A stretch of 6,928 nucleotides of DNA from Candidatus Babelota bacterium (lineage in GTDB: Bacteria; JAGOBX01), in NCBI GenBank assembly GCA_017999075.1, contig JAGOBX010000187.1:1-6928 (forward strand), written 5' to 3'. Of the stretch, positions 1 to 6,928 are shown piece by piece. The position numbers and the translations under genes were made by a program. Under the pieces are notes generated by a model. That model was not told where the DNA came from. It did no database searches and saw only the letters and a list, made by a program, of their open reading frames with translations. Numbering within the stretch: position 1 is the stretch's first letter; every line of letters begins with the position of its first letter.

Positions 1-932
1 CAAAAAAACTCGAGTTGCTCCAAATATTATATTTAATTAAAGAAACACAATCTAAAATACTTAAATGTGTTGACTGCTCTATTATTTTTATGTCTCCACA
101 GTTATCAGATACTGAAATTTACGAAGAAAATTATTATTATTTCAATAATTATCCTGAAAAATCAGTTAAGGAAGACCAAATCAAATCTAATTTTATCCTT
201 AAATATATTGCTTCAAACTTCCCGGAAGCTAAAAGCATTTTTGATATCGGAGCAGCAACAGGAATTTTTTTGAATGAATCCTCAAAAAAAGGATTCAAAA
301 TAAATGGAATGGAAATCTCAAAAGCAGGATGCAGCATAGCAGAATCTGTTTTCGGTATAAATTTATTTTGCGGTAGTATTGAAGATTATAATAAAAAAAT
401 TGATTCCGATATTGTAATAATGACAGATGTTCTTGAACATACTTACAATCCGGATAAAACTCTAAATAAAATTTATCAATTAACAAAAAAAGGTGCAAAA
501 ATTATTATAGAAACTCCAAATATAGGAAGTTTTTATTACAAAATCGCAGGAAAAAAATGGGTGGGGTTCAACCAATATCACAATTTTCATTTCACAAAAA
601 ACAGTTTAATTAGACTTGCAGAAAATCAAAACTTTAAAATTTTATCGGTTTTCACAACAAATTTTAACATATTATCTGCCGAAGGGTTTTGGAGAACAGG
701 TTTAAAAGACATTATAAAATCAATACTTATAAAAACAAATTTGTTAAAAACCATAACAAAAATCAATTCATTTGAATGCACTTTGAATATAAAAAAAATA
801 TCTGAAATATTGTTGAAAAAATATAAATCCAATATTTTTGAAAAAATATTTTATTATATTAACTTTCCTATTAATAAATGGGCAAACATCAAATTATCAG
901 GCGATCAGATATGGATTATATTAGAAAAATAA
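1..932 (+). CDS. Class I SAM-dependent methyltransferase (Methyltransf_23-like), 5'-partial
   Basis: Likely transfers a methyl group from S-adenosylmethionine to a sugar or other intermediate in surface-polysaccharide synthesis; the substrate cannot be read from sequence. The frame is open to the left edge, giving 309 visible residues counted from base 3. Visible in order: a CxxC pair (C22, C25) followed by an 'IIFMSPQ' stretch, as in family members that begin with a zinc-ribbon-like Cys-rich head; SAM-binding motif I DIGAATG (81-87); acidic E104 after strand 2; DVLEH (142-146); ETPN (170-173); His-rich QYHNFHF (191-197); and a C-terminal SGDQIWIILEK like family relatives. A TTG at base 15 could be read as a start, but the family normally has a first CxxC pair upstream, so the true start is probably outside the window. 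The 3' end overlaps the glycosyltransferase gene, implying one operon. Very AT-rich. Fold assignment is firm; substrate is unknown. Confidence 0.85.
   Translation, partial: KKLELLQILYLIKETQSKILKCVDCSIIFMSPQLSDTEIYEENYYYFNNYPEKSVKEDQIKSNFILKYIASNFPEAKSIFDIGAATGIFLNESSKKGFKINGMEISKAGCSIAESVFGINLFCGSIEDYNKKIDSDIVIMTDVLEHTYNPDKTLNKIYQLTKKGAKIIIETPNIGSFYYKIAGKKWVGFNQYHNFHFTKNSLIRLAENQNFKILSVFTTNFNILSAEGFWRTGLKDIIKSILIKTNLLKTITKINSFECTLNIKKISEILLKKYKSNIFEKIFYYINFPINKWANIKLSGDQIWIILEK
899..901 (+). promoter_or_regulatory. Weak ribosome binding site supporting the GT4 start at 911
   Basis: AGG lies 9 nt before ATG 911, inside the 3' end of the methyltransferase gene. The alternative ATG at 878 is preceded by a pyrimidine/AT stretch with no purine-rich site. 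The match is only three bases, so it favours 911 without proving it. Confidence 0.4.
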
Positions 933-2056
933 AAGTACTGCATATTCACACCCTGCCTGTAATCAGCGGATCAGGTATAAATACTTTTTTAACAATGAAA
1001 TTATCCGATCCCATTTTCGAATCTTCAATCGCATGCAGACCAGGAGGCAAATTGGAAGATCTGGTTAAAATAAATAATTTTGAATTTTTCCCTATCAATA
1101 ATTTCATAGCTCCTGCAAATCCTTACCGCGATATAATGGCATTATTTGAATTGTATAAACTTTTAAAAAGTTATAAATTTGATATTATTCACACTCACAA
1201 TTCAAAAGCAGGTTTTATAGGACGTCTTGCAGGAAAACTTGCAGGAAACGTTAAAATTGTACATACTGTTCACGGTTTCGCTTTTCACTCAAAAGAAAAA
1301 TGGTATAACAGATTAATTTATCTTTTTCTTGAAAAACTCGCTTCAAACTGGGCTGACAGGTTGATTTTTATTTCACAGCCTTTAATCGAATGGGCAAAAA
1401 ACGAAAGACTTATAAAATGCGCATTTAAAAAAATATACAGCGGAATAGATACTGACAATTTTAAAATTCCTGATGAACAGAAAAAAAACGAAATCAGAAA
1501 AAAATTTTTTATTTCCGAAAATAATTTTGTAATCGGCGAAGTGGCAAAATTGTGGGAAGGAAAAGGTCATAAAACAATTATTAAATCAGTAAAATACCTT
1601 AAATCAAAAATTCCGGAATTAAAAGTGTTATTCATTGGAGAAGGATATTTACAGGATGAACTTGAACTTATAGTAAAACAAAACGGATTATCAGATACAA
1701 TAATTTTTACCGGATTTGTTGAAAATGTCCATGATTTCACTTCTATCCTCGACATATCTTTATTGATATCTGATTTTGAAGGAATGGGTAGAGTTATACT
1801 TGAATCCATGATTTGCGAGGTTCCTGTAATAGCAACTGCTGTCGGCGGAATAATCGATATAATAAAAAATAATGAAACCGGAATTTTAATTGAACCGGCT
1901 AACCCAGAAATGTTAGCTGAAAAAATCCTGATGTTATATAATAATCCTGAATTAGGTGCGTATCTGGTTAAAAATGCAAAGAAACGTTTAAATACAGAAT
2001 TCACCGCAAAAGAAATGGTAAATCAGATAAATGAAATTTACCGGAGCCTGATGTAA
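911..2056 (+). CDS. Glycosyltransferase family 4 (GT-B fold)
   Basis: Retaining GT-B glycosyltransferase that would move a sugar from a nucleotide-sugar donor to a lipid-linked or growing glycan on the cytoplasmic side of the membrane. The protein is 381 aa, usual for GT4. Visible: N-terminal Rossmann start KVLHIHTLP with a GSG loop (20-22); IHTHNSKAG (93-101); HTVHGFAFH (118-126); second-domain EGKG (216-219); and the GT4 signature EGMGRVILE (290-298), an E-x7-E in which the glutamates contact the donor, followed by a GG turn (312-313). I chose ATG 911 because an AGG lies 9 nt upstream and the residue-8 KVLHI matches the usual family start. An in-frame ATG at 878 would add 11 residues but has no Shine-Dalgarno. 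It overlaps the upstream methyltransferase by 22 nt, suggesting translational coupling in a surface-glycan operon. Donor and acceptor cannot be inferred. Confidence 0.93.
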   Translation: MDYIRKIKVLHIHTLPVISGSGINTFLTMKLSDPIFESSIACRPGGKLEDLVKINNFEFFPINNFIAPANPYRDIMALFELYKLLKSYKFDIIHTHNSKAGFIGRLAGKLAGNVKIVHTVHGFAFHSKEKWYNRLIYLFLEKLASNWADRLIFISQPLIEWAKNERLIKCAFKKIYSGIDTDNFKIPDEQKKNEIRKKFFISENNFVIGEVAKLWEGKGHKTIIKSVKYLKSKIPELKVLFIGEGYLQDELELIVKQNGLSDTIIFTGFVENVHDFTSILDISLLISDFEGMGRVILESMICEVPVIATAVGGIIDIIKNNETGILIEPANPEMLAEKILMLYNNPELGAYLVKNAKKRLNTEFTAKEMVNQINEIYRSLM

Positions 2057-2107
2057 TAATGGAACTGTCCAATAATTTTATTTTCATAATATAATAATAA
2101 AAAACAT

Positions 2108-2136
2108 TTGACAAAATACTTCTAACTTTCTATAAT
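2108..2136 (+). promoter_or_regulatory. Consensus sigma70-type promoter for the FMN enzyme gene
   Basis: A -35 TTGACA (2108-2113) and a -10 TATAAT (2131-2136) are separated by exactly 17 bases, a perfect match to the housekeeping sigma consensus. Transcription would start near 2143, leaving a leader of about 225 nt before ATG 2368. Both hexamers at ideal spacing are unlikely by chance even in AT-rich DNA. No transcript data are available to confirm the start site. Confidence 0.8.
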
Positions 2137-2174
2137 ATAAAAATAAGAAAAATAAAATTGATTTTCCGCTTTTT

Positions 2175-2289
2175 ATGTAAGAATATTTTTGTTGTATAGC
2201 CTGAAAAAAAATATAAATCAATCGGCGATTTTACAAACGTCATATAGTTAAATTTATATTTTTATTTCCTAATATTCTTCTTTTTACAT
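2175..2289 (+). promoter_or_regulatory. Possible structured mRNA leader (nested complementary arms)
   Basis: Within the leader, 2175-2187 (ATGT+AAGAATATT) is complementary to 2271-2289 (AATATTCTT, a 6-nt bulge, then ACAT). Nested inside it, 2207-2218 is perfectly complementary to 2252-2263 over 12 bp. A small AATC/GATT hairpin follows inside that, near 2221-2231. The 3' outer strand (2281-2287, TTTTTAC) could instead pair with GTAAAAG (2297-2303), giving mutually exclusive folds. The helices are nearly all A-T, so chance pairing is a real alternative. It matches no riboswitch class I can recognise. Confidence 0.3.
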
Positions 2290-2352
2290 AATTCAGGTAA
2301 AAGCGCTTTATCATATTTTTTTAAATTTAGTAATAAACCAAACGAATCAGAA

Positions 2353-2362
2353 AGGAACAGGA
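2353..2362 (+). promoter_or_regulatory. Doubled Shine-Dalgarno before the FMN enzyme start
   Basis: Two AGGA cores lie at 2353-2356 and 2359-2362, giving spacings of 11 and 5 nt to ATG 2368. Either could base-pair with the 16S rRNA tail. They fix 2368 as the start. Confidence 0.6.
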
Positions 2363-2367
2363 TAAAG

Positions 2368-3465
2368 ATGCTTAATCAATTACAAATCGGAGATATTACA
2401 GTTAAAATTCCTATCATTCAAGGTGGAATGGGTGTAGGGATTTCATTATCAAATTTGGCTTCTGCTGTTGCTGAACAAGGCGGAATCGGCGTTATTTCAG
2501 CTACAGGAATAGCTTTTCTTGCCAAAGATTTGACCGGTGACATTAAAGCATATTCAACGATTATGTTAAACAGGGAAATTTCAGCTGCAAAAAAAAAGAC
2601 AAAAGGCATCATAGGAGTTAATATTTTAGTTGCATTAACTGATTATGAAGAACTCCTAGTTTCATCGTACGATGCCGGAGCTGATTTATTTTTTTTAGGA
2701 GCAGGGCTTCCATTAAAATTTTCAGATGCAATACCTAAAGAAAAATTAAATAAAATTTTAAAAAAAATAGTTCCTATAGTTTCTTCTGACAGAGCCGCAG
2801 TTCTTATATGTCAGACTTGGAAACGCTTGTATAATTATATTCCTAATGCGTTCGTTGTTGAAGGTCCATTGGCAGGCGGCCATTTGGGGTTCAAAAAGGA
2901 TGCCATTTTTAAAGATGAAAATAAACTTGAAATTATTACGGCTTCAGTTATTGAAGCTTTAAAACCTTATGAAAAAGAATTTGAAAAAAATATTCCGGTA
3001 ATAGCTGCCGGAGGTATTTATACAGGCGACGATATTTATAAAATTATGAAACTTGGCGCCAAAGGAGTTCAATTGGGAACAAGATTTGTCGCCACAACAG
3101 AATGCGACGCTGACGATTCATTTAAACAGGAATATATTAATTGCAGGCAGGAAGACATTATAATAATTCAAAGTCCTGTCGGATTGCCTGGAAGAGCAAT
3201 AAAAAATCAATATTTAACCGATGTATCTGCAGGATTAAAAAAGCCTTTCAAATGTCTGTGGAAATGCTTGAAAACTTGTGATGTTACAAAAGCTCCATAT
3301 TGTATAGCGTTAGCGTTATTTAACGCTCAAAACGGAAATATTAATAATGGATTTGCTTTTTCAGGAGCTAATGCTTATAGAATCAGCAAAATCATTTCTG
3401 TAAAAGAATTATTTTCCGAATTAATATCAGAATACAATTATTCCGAATCAATTGACAAAAAATAG
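2368..3465 (+). CDS. Nitronate monooxygenase / NPD-family FMN-dependent TIM-barrel enzyme
   Basis: FMN-binding TIM-barrel protein of the 2-nitropropane dioxygenase (nitronate monooxygenase)/FabK superfamily; cytoplasmic, 365 aa. Visible: the N-terminal PIIQGGMGVGISLSNLASAVA (15-35) with GGIGVIS (38-44); EGPLAGGHLGF (165-175), whose H172 aligns with the family's active-site histidine; the phosphate-binding AAGGI (213-217); and GVQLGTRF (233-240). The C-terminal part carries CLWKCLKTC...APYC (C296, C300, C304, C312; spacing 3, 3, 7), then GFAFSGANAYR and VKELFSEL. This longer Cys-bearing architecture is known to me from anaerobe and other bacterial homologues labelled nitronate monooxygenase without proven substrate. 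FabK enoyl-ACP reductases are usually near 310 aa and lack this tail, so a direct fatty-acid role is less likely but not excluded. Transcribed alone from the promoter at 2108-2136. Confidence 0.9.
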   Translation: MLNQLQIGDITVKIPIIQGGMGVGISLSNLASAVAEQGGIGVISATGIAFLAKDLTGDIKAYSTIMLNREISAAKKKTKGIIGVNILVALTDYEELLVSSYDAGADLFFLGAGLPLKFSDAIPKEKLNKILKKIVPIVSSDRAAVLICQTWKRLYNYIPNAFVVEGPLAGGHLGFKKDAIFKDENKLEIITASVIEALKPYEKEFEKNIPVIAAGGIYTGDDIYKIMKLGAKGVQLGTRFVATTECDADDSFKQEYINCRQEDIIIIQSPVGLPGRAIKNQYLTDVSAGLKKPFKCLWKCLKTCDVTKAPYCIALALFNAQNGNINNGFAFSGANAYRISKIISVKELFSELISEYNYSESIDKK

Positions 3466-3565
3466 TTTATTTATATTATTTTATACATATTTAAAAAACC
3501 GTATGTATCTGAAAAATGTCCTCTTAATTTTCCCGGTTGAAAGAATATAATTTTAAAAAAAATCA

Positions 3566-3595
3566 TTGACAATTTAATATAAAATAATGTAGTAT
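3566..3595 (+). promoter_or_regulatory. Probable promoter for the TPR gene
   Basis: A perfect -35 TTGACA (3566-3571) is followed, after 18 bases, by TAGTAT (3590-3595), a 4/6 match to the -10 consensus. Predicted transcription start is near 3602, giving a leader of about 24 nt to ATG 3626. The weaker -10 lowers confidence. Confidence 0.55.
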
Positions 3596-3615
3596 TAATC
3601 AAAATTTTTTTATAT

Positions 3616-3618
3616 GGA
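3616..3618 (+). promoter_or_regulatory. Ribosome binding site favouring the TPR start at 3626
   Basis: GGA lies 7 nt before ATG 3626. The upstream in-frame ATG at 3614 overlaps this site and is preceded only by an A/T run. Starting at 3626 also gives a more typical signal peptide, beginning with two lysines within four residues. Confidence 0.5.
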
Positions 3619-3625
3619 ATTGTTT

Positions 3626-4777
3626 ATGAAAATAAAATCAGGAATATTCTTATTAATTACCTTAATAATTTGCTGCAATGCAGTTTATGCCGATTCCGCT
3701 TCAGCGCCTAACGGCAAAGATTTTTTTGATAAAGGAATGAATTTTTATTACTTAAATAATTTAAAAGACGCTTTATCAAATTTTTCAGATGCGGTAAAAT
3801 CAAACCCAAATAATTCTCAATACAGGTTTTATCTTGGAAAAACATTATTTAAACTTAAAGAATATCAAAAGGCAATCAAAGAACTTGAAACTGCATTAAG
3901 TTTAAAAGAACCTTCAGACGAAGTTATAAGATTTCTTGCAGAATCTTACTTCACAATTCAGGAATGGCAAAAAGCATTAAAAATGTACGGTATTCTTTCT
4001 GAAAAATTTCCAAATGAATTTGAAATACATTTCAAATTAGGTCAATTATTTTTTGTTCAGGATATAAATGATTTAAATAAAGCAAGAAAACATTTCGATA
4101 TAGCCTTGAAACTTGCGCCATTAAACCCTTATGTCAGATATTTCATAGGAAGAATTTATTTAAAACAGAATCAGTTTCCTGAAGCTATTAGCGAATTCGA
4201 TAAAGCAGTTTCAACTGATCCGAGCAACGGTCTGTTTTATTATTGGCGGGGAAATGCACATTACGCTCAAATGGATTTTTATAATCCTAAAGACGAACAC
4301 TGGAAATCGGACGATGATTTCAGAAAATCAATGGAACTCGGATTTGATCAGGCACAAACATATTTTATGTTTGCAAACACATGTTTAAACCGCGGGTTGT
4401 ATTATATGAACAATAACAGAGAAGCTGACGGTGTTGAGTTATTAAAAAGCAGTACTAATTATTATAGAAAAGTAATAATTTTACAGCCTGATGCTTCAAA
4501 CGCTTTCAACAATCTTGGCCTTGCTTATCTCGGATTAAACAAAATTCAGGAATCAATTCTTGCATTTAAAAAAGCAATTGAAATAGAACCTACTGTTTCA
4601 TTTTTTCATAATAATCTCGGTGATGCTTATTTTAAACTCGGTAATTTTAAAGATTCTATAACTGAATGGGAACTTGCTCTTGAACTTGAACCTGATCCTG
4701 ATAATATACGAAGTTCATTATTCGGCGACAAACGCAATCTGCGCGATAAAATCAGAGATGCAGAACGCAGACAATAA
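3626..4777 (+). CDS. Exported tetratricopeptide repeat (TPR) protein
   Basis: All-helical TPR scaffold, likely acting outside the cytoplasm as a protein-binding platform; no partner can be inferred. Length is 383 aa from ATG 3626 (387 from ATG 3614). Residues 1-22 form a signal peptide: MKIK, a hydrophobic core, then a V-Y-A/D signal peptidase I site. The cysteines at the end of the core do not fit a good lipobox. The rest is about eight to nine 34-residue TPR units with the usual W/L-G-Y-A-F-A-P pattern, for example around residues 31-64, 65-97, 167-200 and 292-325. Between about 201 and 285 the repeats are irregular: a polar insert holds NPKDEHWKSDDDF (220-232), and a lengthened unit holds GLYYMNNNREADG (257-269). 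There is no C-terminal catalytic domain; the end is charged (RDKIRDAERRQ). It has its own promoter and terminator and converges on clpB. Confidence 0.9.
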   Translation: MKIKSGIFLLITLIICCNAVYADSASAPNGKDFFDKGMNFYYLNNLKDALSNFSDAVKSNPNNSQYRFYLGKTLFKLKEYQKAIKELETALSLKEPSDEVIRFLAESYFTIQEWQKALKMYGILSEKFPNEFEIHFKLGQLFFVQDINDLNKARKHFDIALKLAPLNPYVRYFIGRIYLKQNQFPEAISEFDKAVSTDPSNGLFYYWRGNAHYAQMDFYNPKDEHWKSDDDFRKSMELGFDQAQTYFMFANTCLNRGLYYMNNNREADGVELLKSSTNYYRKVIILQPDASNAFNNLGLAYLGLNKIQESILAFKKAIEIEPTVSFFHNNLGDAYFKLGNFKDSITEWELALELEPDPDNIRSSLFGDKRNLRDKIRDAERRQ

Positions 4778-4793
4778 ATTTCTTAAGAATTTT

Positions 4794-4837
4794 CAAGAAT
4801 AGCCATCAAATAAATTTTAATGACTATTCTTGTTTTT
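4794..4837 (+). terminator. Rho-independent terminator of the TPR gene
   Basis: CAAGAATAG (4794-4802) pairs perfectly with CTATTCTTG (4824-4832). The stem extends past one C/A mismatch by CAT/ATG (4804-4806 with 4820-4822), leaving a 13-nt loop. A run of five T follows at 4833-4837. It sits 17 nt after the TPR stop and ends 13 nt before the clpB stop. On the - strand the same hairpin is followed only by AAAATTCTT, so it is a weaker terminator for clpB. Confidence 0.75.
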
Positions 4838-4849
4838 CAAATACTGTTT

Positions 4850-6928
4850 TTATTTAACATTGCATACAATTTCATTTTTAATAACATCTATCAGTATATT
4901 CTGATTTTCAGTGATTTCACCTGCAATAATTTTTCTGCTTATAAGAGTTTCAATATTTTTCTGCAAAAACCGTTTAACAGGTCTTGCTCCGAATGCAGGA
5001 TTATAAGCCGTATCACTTATATAATCCAGTGTTTTATCAGTAATATCCAGATTTATGGAACGGTTTTCCAATCTTTTTTTAATGTATTCAAACTGTAAAA
5101 CGGTTATCTGTTTAATTTCATTTTTAGTAAGAGGCTTGAAAATAACAGTTTCATCAATTCTATTTAGAAATTCTGGTTTAAAATAAGATTTCATAAGTTT
5201 AAAAACATTTTCTGCCGTTTTGCCGAAATCTCCTTTTTTTTCTGCAGCTTCAAGAAGAATTTCACTGCCTATGTTGGATGTCATTATTATAACCGAATTC
5301 TTAAAATCAACTATTTTTCCTCTACTGTCAGTTAACCGCCCATCATCAAGCAGTTGAAGAAGTATATTAAAGACATCCGGGTGAGCTTTTTCAATTTCAT
5401 CAAATAGTATGACTGAATAAGGTTTTCTCCTTACTGATTCAGTAAGCTGGCCGCCTTCGTCATATCCCACATAACCTGGAGGCGCTCCTATAAGTTTTGA
5501 AACACTGTGTTTTTCCATATATTCGGTCATATCTATACGAATCATATTTTTTTCACTGTCAAACAAAGTTTGAGCCAGAGTCTTGGCAAGTTCTGTTTTC
5601 CCGACTCCGGTCGGTCCCAAAAAAATAAATGATCCAACCGGTTTATCAGGGTCTTTCAGCCCGCTTCTGCTGCGCAGAACAGCTTCAACAACAGAATCCA
5701 CAGCTTCATCCTGACCTATCACTCTTTTATGAAGAATTTCAGAAAGACGTAATAGTTTATCTCTTTCCCCTTCCATTAATTTAGTTACCGGTATTCCTGT
5801 CCATTTTGAAACTATTTCTGCAATTTCTTCAGAGTTAACCTCTTCTTTCAGCAATGTATCATTTTTTTGTTTGTATAAAAATTCAAGATTTTCTATTTTT
5901 TTTTCAAGTTCAACGAGTTTTCCGTATTTCAATTCTGCTGCTTTATTCAAATCATAATCACGTTCAGCTTTTTCAATCAGAAGTTTTACTTTTTCAATTT
6001 GTTCACGAACATCCTTAATTTCCAAAATATTTTTTTTTTCATTTTCCCATTTAACTTTCAACAAACTGCTTCTATCTCTCAATTCTGAAATTTCAGCCGA
6101 AATTTTTTCAAGTCTAATTTTACTGTCGTTATCCTTTTCTTTTTTCAACGCTTCACGCTCAATTTCAAGTTGAGTTGTCCGCCTGATAATTTCGTCAAGT
6201 TCTGAGGGCATAGAATCAATTTCAATCCTGATTTTTGAAGAGGCTTCATCTACAATGTCAATAGCTTTATCCGGTAAAAACCTGTCAGTAATATATCTGT
6301 TTGACAAGACTGCAGCAGATACCAGAGCGCTATCTTGAATTTTAATTCCATGATGGACCTCAAAACGTTCCTTAAGTCCACGCAATATTGAAATTGTATC
6401 TTCAACATTCGGCTGTTCAACCAGTACAGTTTGAAACCTGCGCTCAAGCGCTGCATCTTTTTCAATATATTTCCTATACTCATCAAGAGTAGTAGCTCCG
6501 ATACAATGCAATTCGCCTCTGGCAAGCATAGGTTTCAGCATATTGCCTGCATCAACAGAACCTTCTGCCTTACCAGCGCCTACAATCAAATGAAGTTCAT
6601 CTATAAACAAAATTATATTTCCGCTATTCTGAATTTCCTTAAGCACAGCTTTCAAACGTTCTTCAAATTCTCCCCTGAATTTTGCTCCTGCTATCAAAGC
6701 TCCGATATCAAGTGCAAAAATAGTTTTATTTTTCAAGCATTCAGGAACATCGCCACGGACTATACGTTGAGCCAATCCTTCTACAATAGCAGTTTTACCA
6801 ACTCCAGGTTCTCCTATAAGCACAGGATTATTTTTAGTTTTCCTTGACAAAATACGTATAACTCTCCGTATTTCTTCATCCCTGCCTATAACAGGTTCTA
6901 ACTTTCCTGATTTTGCAAATTCAACTAA
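4850..6928 (-). CDS. clpB: ClpB/Hsp104-type disaggregase, N-terminus cut by window edge
   Basis: Hexameric AAA+ chaperone that, with DnaK/DnaJ/GrpE, threads aggregated proteins through its pore after stress; cytoplasmic. There are 692 visible residues against about 860 in the family. The frame is open through 6928, beginning [23 protein letters not shown], so the N domain and true start lie off-window; the TTG at 6850 is internal. Visible (numbered from the edge): Walker A1 GEPGVGKT (39-46), pore loop KFRGEFEER (83-91), Walker B1 LFIDE (107-111), arginine pair in ALERRFQ (160-166), long charged coiled-coil M domain (about 240-350), WTGIPV (376-381), Walker A2 GPTGVGKT (438-445), pore loop 2 GYVGYDEGG (485-493), Walker B2 VILFDE (506-511), sensor-2 GAR (647-649). 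The M domain and lack of an IGL/IGF ClpP-docking loop separate it from ClpA/ClpC. Heat-shock promoter elements would be off-window. Confidence 0.97.
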   Translation of the reverse strand, partial: LVEFAKSGKLEPVIGRDEEIRRVIRILSRKTKNNPVLIGEPGVGKTAIVEGLAQRIVRGDVPECLKNKTIFALDIGALIAGAKFRGEFEERLKAVLKEIQNSGNIILFIDELHLIVGAGKAEGSVDAGNMLKPMLARGELHCIGATTLDEYRKYIEKDAALERRFQTVLVEQPNVEDTISILRGLKERFEVHHGIKIQDSALVSAAVLSNRYITDRFLPDKAIDIVDEASSKIRIEIDSMPSELDEIIRRTTQLEIEREALKKEKDNDSKIRLEKISAEISELRDRSSLLKVKWENEKKNILEIKDVREQIEKVKLLIEKAERDYDLNKAAELKYGKLVELEKKIENLEFLYKQKNDTLLKEEVNSEEIAEIVSKWTGIPVTKLMEGERDKLLRLSEILHKRVIGQDEAVDSVVEAVLRSRSGLKDPDKPVGSFIFLGPTGVGKTELAKTLAQTLFDSEKNMIRIDMTEYMEKHSVSKLIGAPPGYVGYDEGGQLTESVRRKPYSVILFDEIEKAHPDVFNILLQLLDDGRLTDSRGKIVDFKNSVIIMTSNIGSEILLEAAEKKGDFGKTAENVFKLMKSYFKPEFLNRIDETVIFKPLTKNEIKQITVLQFEYIKKRLENRSINLDITDKTLDYISDTAYNPAFGARPVKRFLQKNIETLISRKIIAGEITENQNILIDVIKNEIVCNVK

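Larger units (their letters stand above)
2057..2367. other. 311-base intergenic region with promoter and long leader
   Basis: Extremely AT-rich gap between the glycosyltransferase and the FMN enzyme gene. It contains a consensus promoter (2108-2136), nested complementary segments (2175-2289), a 10-base palindrome AAAGCGCTTT (2300-2309) and two Shine-Dalgarno sites before ATG 2368. I see no tRNA, no convincing ORF and no strong terminator for the upstream operon; only a 4-bp TGGA/TCCA hairpin at 2060-2071 precedes an AT-rich stretch. Confidence 0.7.

Noticed and set aside
878-910. Alternative start of the glycosyltransferase at ATG 878
   Set aside because: It has no Shine-Dalgarno, deepens the overlap with the methyltransferase to 55 nt and adds 11 residues with no family counterpart. 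ATG 911 has a weak AGG at good spacing.
1567-2004. 145-codon - strand ORF inside the glycosyltransferase gene
   Set aside because: It is a shadow of the GT4 donor-binding domain on the opposite strand, without a ribosome binding site or family features.
2060-2090. Possible terminator of the glycan operon (TGGA-ACTG-TCCA hairpin)
   Set aside because: The stem is only 4 bp and is not followed by a clean T run.
2059-2094. Mini-ORF of 11 codons (MELSNNFIFII) directly after the glycosyltransferase stop
   Set aside because: It is too short, in AT-rich sequence where such ORFs are common, and upstream of the predicted promoter. The nearest GGAG is 12 nt away.
3483-3508. Hairpin ATACATA/TATGTAT after the FMN enzyme gene as a terminator
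   Set aside because: A 7-bp mostly A-T stem with a 12-nt loop and no T run after it; it is not convincing.
4820-5098. 92-codon + strand ORF opposite the 3' end of clpB
   Set aside because: It lies antisense to strongly conserved ClpB sequence, overlaps the terminator hairpin and has no recognisable protein features.
6431-6847. 138-codon + strand ORF opposite the first AAA+ domain of clpB
   Set aside because: It is antisense to conserved Walker and sensor motifs of clpB, and its composition is what the complement of that gene would give.

Overview
The window reads as ordinary chromosome from a low-GC bacterium. Hand-sampled lines give roughly 27% GC in the left-hand glycan genes and roughly 35% in clpB. 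Recognisable sigma70-type promoters and short Shine-Dalgarno sites support a bacterial origin. An exported TPR protein with a cleavable signal peptide and a surface-polysaccharide-type methyltransferase/glycosyltransferase pair fit a bacterium that makes surface glycans. Nothing in the sequence fixes the phylum, so I do not name one.

Layout, left to right. (1) Bases 1-2056, + strand: the end of a glycan-biosynthesis operon. It holds a class I SAM-dependent methyltransferase cut by the left edge, overlapping a family-4 glycosyltransferase (GT4). (2) Bases 2057-2367: a 311-base gap with a perfect-consensus promoter (TTGACA-N17-TATAAT) and a leader of about 225 nt that contains nested complementary segments. 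(3) Bases 2368-3465: a nitronate monooxygenase/FabK-type FMN enzyme with a C-terminal four-cysteine cluster. (4) Bases 3466-3625: a short gap with a second promoter. (5) Bases 3626-4777: an exported all-TPR protein ending in a hairpin terminator. (6) Bases 4850-6928, - strand: clpB, convergent with the TPR gene and cut by the right edge so that its N-terminal domain is missing.

The methyltransferase and glycosyltransferase very likely work together on a cell-surface polysaccharide. The other three genes look independently transcribed: an FMN oxidoreductase, a periplasmic or extracytoplasmic scaffold, and the ClpB disaggregase. I found no mobile element, CRISPR array, tRNA or rRNA, and no convincing new multi-gene system. 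The items most worth a second look are the structured leader of the FMN enzyme gene and that enzyme's cysteine cluster.
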